This document shows, in pieces, positions 39,674-50,161 of a stretch of DNA of 64,000 nucleotides. This stretch comes from Hyphomonas atlantica corrig. (GTDB lineage Bacteria > Pseudomonadota > Alphaproteobacteria > Caulobacterales > Hyphomonadaceae). Both the position numbers and the translations under genes were made by a program. The stretch covers positions 62,001 through 126,000 of the forward strand of contig NZ_AWFH01000063.1 in assembly GCF_000682715.1 (NCBI RefSeq), read 5' to 3'. The notes beneath the pieces were generated by a model. It was not told where the DNA came from. It ran no database searches and saw only the letters and a list, made by a program, of their open reading frames with translations. The stretch's first letter is position 1. Every line of letters starts with the position of its first letter.

Positions 39674-40330
39674 ATGGCGCAGACAAGGTTGCTGACCGAA
39701 TACAGATTGCGGCCCATCTTGCGGCGCGGCGGCATTGCGGCTCCCAGAGGTGACAGTTTCTGCGTCTATCGTGGGCGCGACACGCGGTACCAGCTTGTCG
39801 GCTGGGTCTCACCGCACATCATTGGGCGCTTGCGCAGGGAAGGGCAGTTGAGTGCGCCGGAAGATTTCCCGGAGCGGATCATCTGGCGGCGCGGCGCGTC
39901 ACCGGATCCAGTGGTGCAGGCCGTTCCTCCGCCTCTGGACAAGGTAAATGTGCCCGGCCAGCCGAGGGGGCTGGCGCATGACTGGCTGAGAGCAACGGAG
40001 CGGGCGCGAGAGAAAGCCGCTGCCGGTCGCTATCAGGATGAGTTCACACGCGCCAGCCAGCCGATGGGGGCAGGCCGTGAGCGGGCGAACCCGCGCGAGC
40101 GAGAGCGGAGGGCGCTTCCTCCCGCGCAGCGTCTGGCCGCACTGGAAAGTGATCTGGGTACGGTCTGTATGCGTCAGCTGGAAGACTTGATCATTGATCG
40201 CGCGACGGAGTCAGCCCTGTGCGTGCGTTGGGGCATGGAGGCCGAAACAGTCAGGGCGATAGCGGGGACGGCGCTGATGCGGTTGGCGCGAGCCTACGAA
40301 TTGGTGCCAGCAGCAGAGAGCCCTGCCTGA
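39674..40330 (+). CDS. DUF6456 domain-containing protein
   Basis: A 218-residue basic soluble protein of the alphaproteobacterial DUF6456 type. The N-terminal part has FCVYRGRDTRYQLVGWVSP; the C-terminal helical domain reads ERRALPPAQRLAALESDLG and VRWGMEAETVRAIAGTALMRLA, the last resembling a sigma-factor-like helix-turn-helix. It may be DNA-binding. It follows the DnaA-domain gene by 3 bp and overlaps the convergent sufE by 37 bp. Confidence 0.8.
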   Translation: MAQTRLLTEYRLRPILRRGGIAAPRGDSFCVYRGRDTRYQLVGWVSPHIIGRLRREGQLSAPEDFPERIIWRRGASPDPVVQAVPPPLDKVNVPGQPRGLAHDWLRATERAREKAAAGRYQDEFTRASQPMGAGRERANPRERERRALPPAQRLAALESDLGTVCMRQLEDLIIDRATESALCVRWGMEAETVRAIAGTALMRLARAYELVPAAESPA

Positions 40331-40728
40331 GCATCCTTGTTGATGCGTCCCAGCATCGAGGCAAGCCCGTTCGAGCGCTGCGCCGTCAATGCGCCGCTGA
40401 CCCCGATTTCATCCAGCAGGGCCTTGGCGTCGAAGCGGGTAATCTCGTCCAGCGCTGCGCCGGAATAGAGGCGGATCAGCAAGGCAATCAGGCCGGACAC
40501 AATCATCGCGTCCGACTCGGCGCGGATCGTCATCTGGCCGTCTGCCAGATCTGTCACCATCCAGACTTGAGAGGCGCAGCCCCGCACGCGCGTCTCTTCC
40601 GTGCGCTCTTCCGGGGAAAGCGGCGGGTTCGCCTTGCCCAGATCAATGATGTGCGCATAGCGCGCTTCCCAATCGTCCAGCCAGGAAAACTCTTCGCGAA
40701 TATCGTCAGCGGTTTCTGCAATCGTCAT
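40294..40728 (-). CDS. sufE: SufE family cysteine desulfurase activator
   Basis: A 144-residue protein with the SufE fold pattern: DDWEARYAHIIDLGK near the N-terminus, active cysteine in VRGCASQVW, and GLIALLIRLYSGA. SufE accepts sulfur from the desulfurase SufS for iron-sulfur assembly. No other suf gene is in the window. The ATG at 40728 starts right before the conserved part (MTIAETADD); an upstream ATG at 40746 adds six residues. Its 3' end overlaps the convergent DUF6456 gene by 37 bp. Confidence 0.9.
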   Translation of the reverse strand: MTIAETADDIREEFSWLDDWEARYAHIIDLGKANPPLSPEERTEETRVRGCASQVWMVTDLADGQMTIRAESDAMIVSGLIALLIRLYSGAALDEITRFDAKALLDEIGVSGALTAQRSNGLASMLGRINKDAQAGLSAAGTNS

Positions 40729-40752
40729 GACCGCCAAATGGGGCATGTCTCA

Positions 40753-40792
40753 CAAAAAAGAAACCCCCGGGGCCACTGAGGACGCCGGGGGC
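40753..40792 (-). terminator. Intrinsic terminator of the secreted hypothetical protein gene
   Basis: On the minus strand a GC-rich stem (CCCCCGG paired with CCGGGGG, 40785-40791 with 40764-40770) is followed by TTTCTTTTTTG. This is a standard rho-independent terminator located 25 bp after the stop at 40817. Confidence 0.8.
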
Positions 40793-40816
40793 GAGAGAGA
40801 GACTTGTGTTGACTGG

Positions 40817-41794
40817 CTACTGGTAGACGCCGCCAATGCATTGTCCCACGTCGGCAAGCGCGTGCTCTCCGATGCAGAACGGAACTTCATATTGCTGGTT
40901 CGCTGCGGCAACGCATTGCTGCAGGTTGAGGTTGGCCATGTTCAGGCAGCCGCGCGTTTCGCGCTCGGCCATTGCAGAATTGACCTGGCTGGAAGACGAG
41001 GCCGTTTCGCCAAGGATGCGGTAAGCGGCGAGCGTGGCGATCTGGTCTGCCACGGGCTCCTTGCCGTACTTCACCTTTTTCTTTTGAGTCAGGCCGAGGC
41101 CGGATGTGACTGCCGCCGGGAAGCGGATGGCGTCTGCCGCGCCGGAGACATTGTCCCAGAGCGATGGCGCGCCAACGCGGCCTGCGCCGGCCAGAACGCT
41201 GTCGATGTCAGATGCTGCGAACGCAGAGATCAGGGGCTGGCGAGCAGGAGTGCCGACTGTCTGGATGCTGTTGAGGCGGTTGGCCTTCGCGCCGGAATTG
41301 CCGATCTTCGCCTTGGCCCACCCGGAGCCCTGAAGGCTGTAGGCCTGTTCCTTGACGTAGGCGGCTGTCGCGCTGAGTCGCTGGCTGTCGGCTTCTGTCG
41401 CGGCAAGGGACATGCTGACCGCATTGTCGCCGCCGCTCAGCGTGCGGGCATAGCGCACATCATTCTTCAGGCCGGTCAGCAGGACATCAGAGCCGTAATA
41501 GCTTTCGATGTCGCGTACAGCGGCGCGGTATTCAGGATCCTGAGACGCGATCAGGGCGGAATAGGAGATCCAGCCTTTTGACAGCTGGTCTGGATTGTGA
41601 CCGCCGAGAGTGTTCAGGGCCGTGTCGATGTCATTGGCCGAAGCGAACGGCTTCTCTTTCACGTCGGTTACGTCGGATTGGTATGTCCCGTAAACAGCGG
41701 CGGATTCAGAGATCGGGTCCGCTGACTGCGCCGATGCCCCCATTGCCATTCCCAGGGCAATCACCGCAGTACCGATCATTCTGATGGATTTCAT
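40817..41794 (-). CDS. Secreted hypothetical protein
   Basis: A 325-residue protein with a clear signal peptide (cleavage probably after GASAQSA, about residue 25). The mature part is helical and Ala/Ser-rich; it has RDIESYYGSDVLLTGLKNDVRYA in the middle and a Cys-containing C-terminus (four Cys, suggesting two disulfides). No family recognised; the C-terminal end ETRGCLNMANLNLQQCVAAA may be the conserved part. Start ATG with GAGGGAG upstream. It ends in a strong terminator and is divergent from the histidine kinase, so it is a single-gene unit. Confidence 0.8.
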   Translation of the reverse strand: MKSIRMIGTAVIALGMAMGASAQSADPISESAAVYGTYQSDVTDVKEKPFASANDIDTALNTLGGHNPDQLSKGWISYSALIASQDPEYRAAVRDIESYYGSDVLLTGLKNDVRYARTLSGGDNAVSMSLAATEADSQRLSATAAYVKEQAYSLQGSGWAKAKIGNSGAKANRLNSIQTVGTPARQPLISAFAASDIDSVLAGAGRVGAPSLWDNVSGAADAIRFPAAVTSGLGLTQKKKVKYGKEPVADQIATLAAYRILGETASSSSQVNSAMAERETRGCLNMANLNLQQCVAAANQQYEVPFCIGEHALADVGQCIGGVYQ

Positions 41795-41913
41795 GTGCAA
41801 ATTCTCCCTCACGCGTCACGCGACACTGTTGCATGAACTTCCCCACATGGGGAACCTCACCTTGCCTGCTGGACACATTACAAATACAGCAAGACATGCG
41901 TGACACAGGCAGA
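41795..41913. promoter_or_regulatory. Divergent promoter region (secreted protein / histidine kinase)
   Basis: About 120 bp between two divergent genes, so both promoters should lie here. It contains the inverted repeat TTCCCCACATGGGGAA (41842-41857), which could be an operator. No clear promoter boxes can be assigned. Confidence 0.4.
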
Positions 41914-43557
41914 ATGCCTAACGAATATCACCGGGGTGTTAACGACTTGCCCGATCTGGCGCGAAAGAGATTACAGTTCATTCATCTCGTCTGGCTGGTG
42001 CTGACGGGGGGAGTGGGTCTGGCTGCGCTTATCGGTGGCACAGCTGATTCGGCACTGTTGGCAGGTCTGGTGATGGCGGCGCTGCCGGGAATTGTGGGCG
42101 CCACCCTGTTGCACGAAAGGGTTCAGGCAGACGATCTGGTCGGGCCGTTTCTGGTGATCGGCTGGACGCTGCTGGCCATGCTGGGGATCTCTGCGACGGG
42201 TGTGACGCTGTCGCCGCTGACCATATTGTTCGCGATTGCGCCGCTGACGGCGATGAATCTGGAAAAGCCCGGCATGGCGGCCGAAGCGGCGATTTTCAGC
42301 GCCTTTGCGTTTCTTGCGGCTGCGGTGATGGTGCGAATAGGCCTGTTGCCGCCGGCAAACCCCACCAGCCTGTATCAGGTGCCTGCCATGCTGCTCGCCT
42401 TCGCGGCGCTGGTAATGGTTGGCCTGCTGGCGTGGAGTTTCATGCATGCCCGCCAGGAAGAGGCCGCCTTGCCAGTAATTGCGCCAGAGGCCGTGATCCC
42501 CGTTCGGCAGGATCTCAGCCTGCCCGAAGAATCCGGTCTGCTGCTGCTCGATGTATCCGAGTTTGGCCGCATCCGAACCCTGAGTGGCGACATGCTGGGG
42601 CTCGACGGCGTCAAGGCGGGGGGCTTGCTGGCCAGCCTGCTGCAGGACGAGTCTGAACTCAGCCTGTTGAAACCTGCCAATGGACGCACGCATGGCGAAA
42701 TCACGCTGAAGAATGGTCGTGACGTGGCCTTCGTCGCCGAGGCGCATGATGAGGGCTCGATCCTGGTGTTGCGCGATCTGACGGAAGTCCGGGCGAGCAC
42801 GCTGGAAACGCGGTCGCGTCTGGAAGAGGCCGAAGCGCGCCTCAGGGGGCGGACCGCCTTTTTCGCCTCACTGGGCCATGATCTGAAAACGCCGCTAAAC
42901 GCCATTCTCGGCTATGCCGACATGATGCGTGCTGGCATCCGCGGGCCGATGCCGGAACCCTACAAGGACTATCCCGAGATCATTCATGAAAGCGGACAGG
43001 ATTTGTTGCTGTTGGTCGAAGACATTCTGGACCTCGCCAAGGCCGAAGCCGACCGCCAGCGCCTGGAGCCGGAGCCCGTCGATCTGACTGCCTCTGCGCA
43101 ATCGGTCCTGCGCCAACTGGAAAATCAGGCCGAGCGGGCAGGTGTGAAGCTGAAGCTGAAGGCAACACGAGAAGTCTGGGCCGAGGCCGATGCAAGAGCC
43201 GTCCGCCAGATCTGGCAGAACCTTGTGTCCAACGCCATCAAGTATTCCGTTTCAGGCGGCACTGTCACGCTGGATGCGCGCGACGAAGGCAATGCCACTG
43301 TGCTGAGCGTGACAGACAAGGGCGCGGGCATGTCACCGGAAGATGTTCGCAGCGTGCTGGAGCCGTTCTCTCAGGGCAGCAATTCCAAGGGACGCAAGGG
43401 AACAGGGCTCGGCCTCGCGGTCGTCAACTCCTTCGCGCAATTGCATGGCGGCCAGGTCGTGATTGATTCCGCACCCAACAAGGGCACGAAGGTCGAGGTC
43501 AGCCTCCCGCGCGCCAATCCTGCAGACATTCAGCCGCTGGAGGATGCGGCAGAGTGA
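41914..43557 (+). CDS. Membrane-bound sensor histidine kinase
   Basis: A 547-residue kinase. The N-terminal half has six hydrophobic segments, then a linker with a degenerate PAS-like region, then the DHp helix with phospho-acceptor His322 (SLGHDLKTPLNAILGYADMM). The ATPase domain has the N-box (NLVSNAIKYS), G1 (DKGAGM) and G2 (GTGLGLAVV). The form resembles PleC/DivJ/DivL-related cell-cycle kinases, but this is not specific. No response regulator is adjacent. The start is uncertain (ATG 41896 and 41914 are both possible). DUF1491 follows with overlap. Confidence 0.88.
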   Translation: MPNEYHRGVNDLPDLARKRLQFIHLVWLVLTGGVGLAALIGGTADSALLAGLVMAALPGIVGATLLHERVQADDLVGPFLVIGWTLLAMLGISATGVTLSPLTILFAIAPLTAMNLEKPGMAAEAAIFSAFAFLAAAVMVRIGLLPPANPTSLYQVPAMLLAFAALVMVGLLAWSFMHARQEEAALPVIAPEAVIPVRQDLSLPEESGLLLLDVSEFGRIRTLSGDMLGLDGVKAGGLLASLLQDESELSLLKPANGRTHGEITLKNGRDVAFVAEAHDEGSILVLRDLTEVRASTLETRSRLEEAEARLRGRTAFFASLGHDLKTPLNAILGYADMMRAGIRGPMPEPYKDYPEIIHESGQDLLLLVEDILDLAKAEADRQRLEPEPVDLTASAQSVLRQLENQAERAGVKLKLKATREVWAEADARAVRQIWQNLVSNAIKYSVSGGTVTLDARDEGNATVLSVTDKGAGMSPEDVRSVLEPFSQGSNSKGRKGTGLGLAVVNSFAQLHGGQVVIDSAPNKGTKVEVSLPRANPADIQPLEDAAE

Positions 43558-43907
43558 TGATGGACAGGCTGCCGACGAAGGTCTGGGTAGATGCGCTGGT
43601 TCGCCGGGCGCAGGTCGCAGGCGCGGCGGCGTTCGTGCTGCAATCGGGCGATGAGGAGCGCGGCGACGTTGTGGTGAAGGTCGCCTGTCTGGACGGCACT
43701 GCGGCGGTCTACACGCCGAGCATAAACATGGAAGGCGACCGCGTCTTCCTGAACCTGATCGTGCAGGGGATCGGCCCGGAGGAGGCGGACGTTGACGCCT
43801 ATGTTCGCAAGGCCCGCGACCGGGACCGCGACCTGTGGGCCATCGAGATAGAGGATCGCGATGGGCGGCATTTCCTGACCGAGCCGGTTCAGGAACAGCT
43901 GGACTGA
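43557..43907 (+). CDS. DUF1491 family protein
   Basis: A 116-residue protein of the alphaproteobacterial DUF1491 family (RLPTKVWVDALVRRAQ, GDEERGDVVVKVACLDG, and RDRDRDLWAIEIEDRDG). Function unknown. The start codon overlaps the kinase stop (TGATG), so it is co-translated with it. Confidence 0.88.
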   Translation: MMDRLPTKVWVDALVRRAQVAGAAAFVLQSGDEERGDVVVKVACLDGTAAVYTPSINMEGDRVFLNLIVQGIGPEEADVDAYVRKARDRDRDLWAIEIEDRDGRHFLTEPVQEQLD

Positions 43908-43998
43908 ACTTTTCAATCCATTGCTTAAGACAAGGTAGCCCTTTGTTAACCGTGTGCGGGCAGCTTCCGGCCATAAGCTAGCTGGGGCGCGCGACATC

Positions 43999-44373
43999 AT
44001 GCTTTTCCTGTTGAACGATCAGATTACCGAGATCGAAATTCCCGAAATGCACCTTTCCAGGAGATGGAAGTCTCTCGGGTGTGGGGATCCTTACGGAATG
44101 CGGGCGCGAGAGGCGCTCAACTTCGCCAGCCGCGTGGTCAGCGAGCATATGAAAGAGCATATTCCGCTGGAGGATTCGCTGCTTCAGGATCTGGGCGCGC
44201 TGATCATCGCCAAGACCGGCGCAAATGCGGTTCTGTTCCCGAAATTCGGCGACATGATCGGAGAGCCGCGGCTGACCATCCTGCCGGAAACCGTGCTGGC
44301 CTCCCTCCGGGATCGCCACCGCCGCGAAGGCAAGGTACCGAATGTGGGCGAGATCTGGCCGAACGCGGCCTGA
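43999..44373 (+). CDS. Conserved hypothetical protein
   Basis: A 124-residue soluble protein beginning LFLLNDQITEIEIPE, with an alternating strand/helix pattern (EALNFASRVVSEHM, LIIAKTGANAVLFPKFG) and a basic end (LRDRHRREGKVPNVGEIW). No family recognised. The ATG at 43999 is preceded by GGGGCGCG only; a longer frame upstream has no supporting features. It is separated from DUF1491 by 91 bp and from prfC by 79 bp. Confidence 0.7.
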   Translation: MLFLLNDQITEIEIPEMHLSRRWKSLGCGDPYGMRAREALNFASRVVSEHMKEHIPLEDSLLQDLGALIIAKTGANAVLFPKFGDMIGEPRLTILPETVLASLRDRHRREGKVPNVGEIWPNAA

Positions 44374-44452
44374 CCTGATCCTGATACTGGTGCTTCAACA
44401 GATGCGCCAAATGGGCTAGGGCCTCTGCCCAGCACGAAAGAGCCCAGATTAC

Positions 44453-46047
<1,595 letters not shown>

Positions 46048-46051
<4 letters not shown>

Positions 46052-46479
46052 GTCGGATCTGTCGCGACCAGCGGCTCCGGCTTGTCGCTCGGCGGAGAGG
46101 CGAGGTCTGCGCCGCCTTCCAATTCGTCCGCGTTTTGCAGCACAGGCTGAAACTGGTTTTCGTGCATGGCCGAGAGGCCGGACGTTGCGCGCGGATTGTA
46201 TTCCACCTTGCCTGCGCCGCGTTTCAGTTCACAGCGCGATGCGCCGCCATCAAACCCGGCCATGTAGCTCCACGCCACGCAGGCGCTGCGCGTGTCACAT
46301 AGCTTCTGGCAATCGCTGGCCGTGGCGGTGTTCGTGAATTCATAGGTCGCGCCATAGCGGTAAACGCCCGTGGCTTGTTCGCTGGCGATCTCAACCGGGG
46401 CTTCAGCGGCGTCATGATTGTCGCCAATCGCTGGCAGGTTCAGGCAGGCAGCAAGCAGCAGGGCAGACACGATACGCAT
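46048..46479 (-). CDS. Secreted or lipid-anchored PAN/Apple-domain protein
   Basis: A 143-residue protein with a hydrophobic N-terminal signal (SALLLAACLNLP; LAAC could be a lipobox, Cys13). A PAN/Apple-like region follows: Cys pattern DCQKLCDTRSACVAWSY and later RCELKRGAG, which suggests disulfides and protein or carbohydrate binding. Start ATG at 46479 with GGAG upstream. Single gene, convergent with prfC. Function unknown. Confidence 0.8.
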
Positions 46480-46540
46480 TGGGCAGGACTCCATCCGTCT
46501 TGCGGAAGAGACTAGGTGCGCGGTCTTAAGGAATGGTTGT

Positions 46541-48361
46541 TCAGGACCCGGCCAGCGCTTCGCGCTTTTCTTCGATTTCCAGCCATTCCATCTCGATTTC
46601 GTCCAGCTCGTCGCGCGCGGCGCCGATCCGGTCTGATGCTTTGGCAAAGCCGTTTGGGTCTCGCGTGTAGAAATCAGGATCGCTCATCTTCTCTTCCAGC
46701 GTACGGATCTCTTGCTGCAGCTTCGGGATCAGCGCATTGATTTCCTTCTGGCGATGCTCATCCTTGTATGAAAGCTTTTTCTGCGGTTTCGCGCGGACTG
46801 CATTGTCTGCTTTCGGTTTTTCCGACTTCTGAACAGGGGCGTCCGACTTGCGGAAATGCTTCAGCTGGTTCTGCGCGTCGCTCCAGCCACCTGCCGTCAC
46901 GACCCATCTGCCGTCGCCGACCGGACAGAGGCAACTCGTCACCGTTGCATCCAGGAAGGCCCGGTCATGGCTCACCAGGATCAGTGTGCCATCATAATTG
47001 AGCAGCATGTCCTCCAGCAGCTCAAGGGTCTGCATGTCGAGATCGTTGGTCGGTTCGTCCATAACAAGCAGGTTCGACGGCTGCGCCAGGCCGATGGCGA
47101 GCGCGAGACGATTGCGCTCCCCGCCCGAAAGCGCGCCAACCGGCTGGCGTAGCTGCTCTGGCTTGAACAGGAAGTCCTTGGCATACGCCGCGACATGGCG
47201 CTGATTGCCCTGAACCATGATGGAATCCCCCCCATTCGGGGCGAGGGCCTCCCACACAGTGTCTGTCGCGTTGAGGGAATCCCGGGTCTGGTCCTGATAC
47301 GTCACCTGCAGCGTCTTGGAGAGGCGCACATTGCCGGCATCTGGCTCGATTTCGCCGAGCAGCAGGCGAACAAGCGTGGTCTTTCCCGCGCCATTCGGGC
47401 CGATGATCCCGATACGGTCGCCGCGCAGAATGCGCAGGGAGAGATCATCCGCGATCACAAGGGGACCGTTTGGCGTATCGAACGTTTTCGACAGTCCCTT
47501 GGCCTCGATGACCTTCTTGCTCATGGAGTCGCCGGAGCTGACAGACAGATCGGCTGTGCTCTTGCGGTCCTGAAGGGCGCCACGCATTTCGGCGTGCTGC
47601 ACCCGCATCTGTTTCAGCTTTGCAAGGCGGCCCTGGTTACGCTTGCGCCGGCCAGTCACTCCGCGCGCCAGCCAGTGCTGTTCATCCTTCAACTGAGTGG
47701 TCATCCGCCGCAGCTGGCGCTCTTCTTCCACTTCGATCTGTTCGGCCCATTCGTCGAACTTTGTATAGCCTTCCGGGCTTTTCAGAACCTTTCCCTGACG
47801 CAGCCACAGCGTGTTTGTCGAAACATTCTCCAGGAACCGACGGTCGTGGCTGACCAGCAAGACGACGCCATTGAAGCCCTTCAGGCGCGCTTCCAGCGCC
47901 TCGATCATGGGCACATCAAGATGGTTGGTCGGCTCGTCCAGCAGGATCACATCGGGATCGCGGGCGAAGGCGCGGGCAAGGGCGGCGCGGCGTTGCTGGC
48001 CGCCGGATAGCGTGGCTGGGTCGGCACTGGCGTCGACGCCGAACTCCATCAGTTCGGCCTCAGCCATATAGCTGGCCTCCAGCCCGTCTGCCACATAATC
48101 CAGAACGGTGTCATAGCCCGCCAGGCTCGGTTCCTGCGCGACAACGGCATAGGTGATGCCCGGTTGGCGCCAGACTTCTCCGCTGTCTGCTTCCACGCTT
48201 TCGGAAATGATCTTCATCAGCGTCGACTTGCCCGCGCCATTGCGGCCGACCAGCGCGACGCGCTCTCCTTTGGACAGCGAAAAGCTGACCCCGGTAAACA
48301 GGGGTTTGCCGCCAAAGGTCAGGCGAACATCATTCAGGGTGATCAGGGGAGGTTGAGCCAT
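46541..48361 (-). CDS. uup: ABC-F family ATPase, Uup-like
   Basis: A 606-residue ABC-F protein. It has Walker A motifs GRNGAGKST (first) and GPNGAGKTT (second), signatures LSGGQQRR and LSGGERNR, and Walker B segments LLDEPTNHLD and VMDEPTNDLD. The C-terminal extension is Lys/Glu-rich with a coiled coil (LQQEIRTLEEKMSDPDFY), which is diagnostic of Uup. Uup is linked to transposon precise excision and ribosome function. An open extension upstream of 48361 has no support. Confidence 0.9.
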   Translation of the reverse strand: MAQPPLITLNDVRLTFGGKPLFTGVSFSLSKGERVALVGRNGAGKSTLMKIISESVEADSGEVWRQPGITYAVVAQEPSLAGYDTVLDYVADGLEASYMAEAELMEFGVDASADPATLSGGQQRRAALARAFARDPDVILLDEPTNHLDVPMIEALEARLKGFNGVVLLVSHDRRFLENVSTNTLWLRQGKVLKSPEGYTKFDEWAEQIEVEEERQLRRMTTQLKDEQHWLARGVTGRRKRNQGRLAKLKQMRVQHAEMRGALQDRKSTADLSVSSGDSMSKKVIEAKGLSKTFDTPNGPLVIADDLSLRILRGDRIGIIGPNGAGKTTLVRLLLGEIEPDAGNVRLSKTLQVTYQDQTRDSLNATDTVWEALAPNGGDSIMVQGNQRHVAAYAKDFLFKPEQLRQPVGALSGGERNRLALAIGLAQPSNLLVMDEPTNDLDMQTLELLEDMLLNYDGTLILVSHDRAFLDATVTSCLCPVGDGRWVVTAGGWSDAQNQLKHFRKSDAPVQKSEKPKADNAVRAKPQKKLSYKDEHRQKEINALIPKLQQEIRTLEEKMSDPDFYTRDPNGFAKASDRIGAARDELDEIEMEWLEIEEKREALAGS

Positions 48362-48393
48362 TTTTGCGATGTAGCGTGTGCCGGGGCTGCGCG

Positions 48394-49068
48394 CTAGGGT
48401 GCCAGCGCTGCAATCTCGTCCGGTTTCAGCTGGCGCCATTCGCCTTCGGGCAGGTCGCCGAGTTCGAGCGGACCGAAGCGCAGCCGGTGCAGCGTTTCGA
48501 CATGGTTGCCCGCGGCGGCGAACATGCGGCGCACTTGATGATAGCGGCCTTCGGTGATGGTCAGGCGCGCGCTGCGTTCTCCGGTTACGTCCAGCTTTGC
48601 AGGCAGAAGCGGTTTGTCTTCGCCACGCAGCACCAATGTGCCGCTTGCGAACAAATCACCTTCGTGTCCTTCGAGCGGGCGGGCAAGTGTTGCCTCATAG
48701 GTCTTCTCGGTGGACGATTTCGGGGAGATCAGTCTGTGCAGCAATTTGCCATCATCCGTGAACAGGAGAAGCCCGGTCGTGTCGGCGTCCAGTCGCCCGA
48801 CTGTCGAAAGTGCGGGGCTGCGTTGCAGGAAGCGGGGGGGCAGTAATTCATAGACCAGTCGGCCCTGGTCGGCGCGCGAGCAGGTAAAGCCCGCGGGCTT
48901 GTTCATCATCAGAACCATGCCCGGCGCAGGATCGAGCGGTTCATCGTCGAAGCGCAAATTGTCGCCTGACCCCGTGACCCGACCAGACTGGATGGCAGCC
49001 TCCATTTCCTTGCGGCTGCCATAGCCGAGATTGGCGAGATATTTCGCAAGCTGACGATCAGTCTTCAT
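48394..49068 (-). CDS. rsuA: Pseudouridine synthase, RsuA family
   Basis: A 224-residue pseudouridine synthase with an N-terminal S4-type RNA-binding segment (RQLAKYLANLGYGSRKEME) and the catalytic motif GRLDADTTGLLL, Asp in the middle. The later RYHQVRRMFAAAGNHV is the RsuA/RluE-type motif. Expected to modify 16S rRNA U516. The start overlaps the stop of the methyltransferase gene (ATGA), so the two rRNA-modification genes form an operon. Confidence 0.9.
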   Translation of the reverse strand: MKTDRQLAKYLANLGYGSRKEMEAAIQSGRVTGSGDNLRFDDEPLDPAPGMVLMMNKPAGFTCSRADQGRLVYELLPPRFLQRSPALSTVGRLDADTTGLLLFTDDGKLLHRLISPKSSTEKTYEATLARPLEGHEGDLFASGTLVLRGEDKPLLPAKLDVTGERSARLTITEGRYHQVRRMFAAAGNHVETLHRLRFGPLELGDLPEGEWRQLKPDEIAALAP

Positions 49069-50105
49069 CGCTTCCGCTTCGGTTTCTCCGCGCGGATGAT
49101 CTTGTAGCCACCAGCGTCTTCCAGCATTTCATGTGCCTTGAAGCATTCGCCCAGTAATTGTTCATAGGGCAGGTGCCGATTGGCGACGAGCCAGAGTTGT
49201 CCGCCGGTCTTCAGCGCCTTTGCGGCGGCGCGGATGAAATCCTGTCCGAGGGATGCTGCGTCGGCCCGGCCTACGTGGAAAGGTGGGTTCATCACGACGA
49301 AGTCGTACAGCGCCGTGCCGGCATCTTTCGTCGCGTCCGCCCATTGCGCGTCCCAATTGTCAAAGCCGGACAGCGTTTCTGCGATACAGGGCAGGGCGCG
49401 ATGCTCGGCTTCCAGCAGCGTCATATGTTCCACATGCGGACAATTATTGAGGACTTCGCGCGTCAGGAATCCTTGCCCTGCGCCAAAGTCAGCGCCGCGT
49501 CCCTTGATGTATTCCGGAATACTGTCTGCCAGTAATTCGGAGCCCGCATCGATCCTGTTCCATGAGAACAGGCCCGGGCGGCTGGAAACGCCACCTTCCA
49601 TCGTCTGCGGCGCATCAAGGGCGATCCATTCGTCCATCAGAACGGTGTTGATCCGACTGCTGTCTTTCACGGCCCAGAAGGCGCGGCACTTGTTCTTGGA
49701 CAGCGCTTCAGTTTCGCCGGCGATTTCGCGGAGTAGTTTCTCAATGGTCTTCGAGCCGAGCGTGTTTGGCAAGCAGGCGAGAAGTGTACCGCCCTCCGGC
49801 GCATCCCGCAGGGCGCGGGCGAGCAGGGCGCGCGTCTCGTCCTTTTGGCGCGGTGGCAGGATCAGCGTCAGCGGCGCAGCGGGAAAGTGTTCGGCCTCAG
49901 GCGGCAGAACCTCGAACCCGGCGGCCTTCAGTGCGTCATGATCCGGCTTGAAACTGTTCTGGCAGACCAGCCGGTCTTTCGGCAGCTGGGACAAATAGGG
50001 CGTCACTTCCGCGCGCAGGAACAGGACCGGCCCGTTTTCAGGTAGGGTCACGGCGCCATCTTCCAGCGCGAGCATCAAGGTTTCGTAGACAACAGGATCA
50101 AACAT
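49065..50105 (-). CDS. RsmC-like SAM-dependent methyltransferase
   Basis: A 346-residue protein with the two-domain layout of RsmC/RlmG: an N-terminal degenerate methyltransferase half and a C-terminal catalytic half with GRGADFGAGQGFLT (SAM-binding) and the NPPFH motif of guanine-N2 methyltransferases. It probably makes m2G1207 of 16S rRNA; other rRNA guanines are possible. It is co-transcribed with rsuA. Confidence 0.85.
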   Translation of the reverse strand: MFDPVVYETLMLALEDGAVTLPENGPVLFLRAEVTPYLSQLPKDRLVCQNSFKPDHDALKAAGFEVLPPEAEHFPAAPLTLILPPRQKDETRALLARALRDAPEGGTLLACLPNTLGSKTIEKLLREIAGETEALSKNKCRAFWAVKDSSRINTVLMDEWIALDAPQTMEGGVSSRPGLFSWNRIDAGSELLADSIPEYIKGRGADFGAGQGFLTREVLNNCPHVEHMTLLEAEHRALPCIAETLSGFDNWDAQWADATKDAGTALYDFVVMNPPFHVGRADAASLGQDFIRAAAKALKTGGQLWLVANRHLPYEQLLGECFKAHEMLEDAGGYKIIRAEKPKRKR

Positions 50106-50161
50106 GCGCGGTCTTTAGGCGGTTTGCAGGTCGCGGGAAAGGCCCAGCGTCATAGCGGCTG

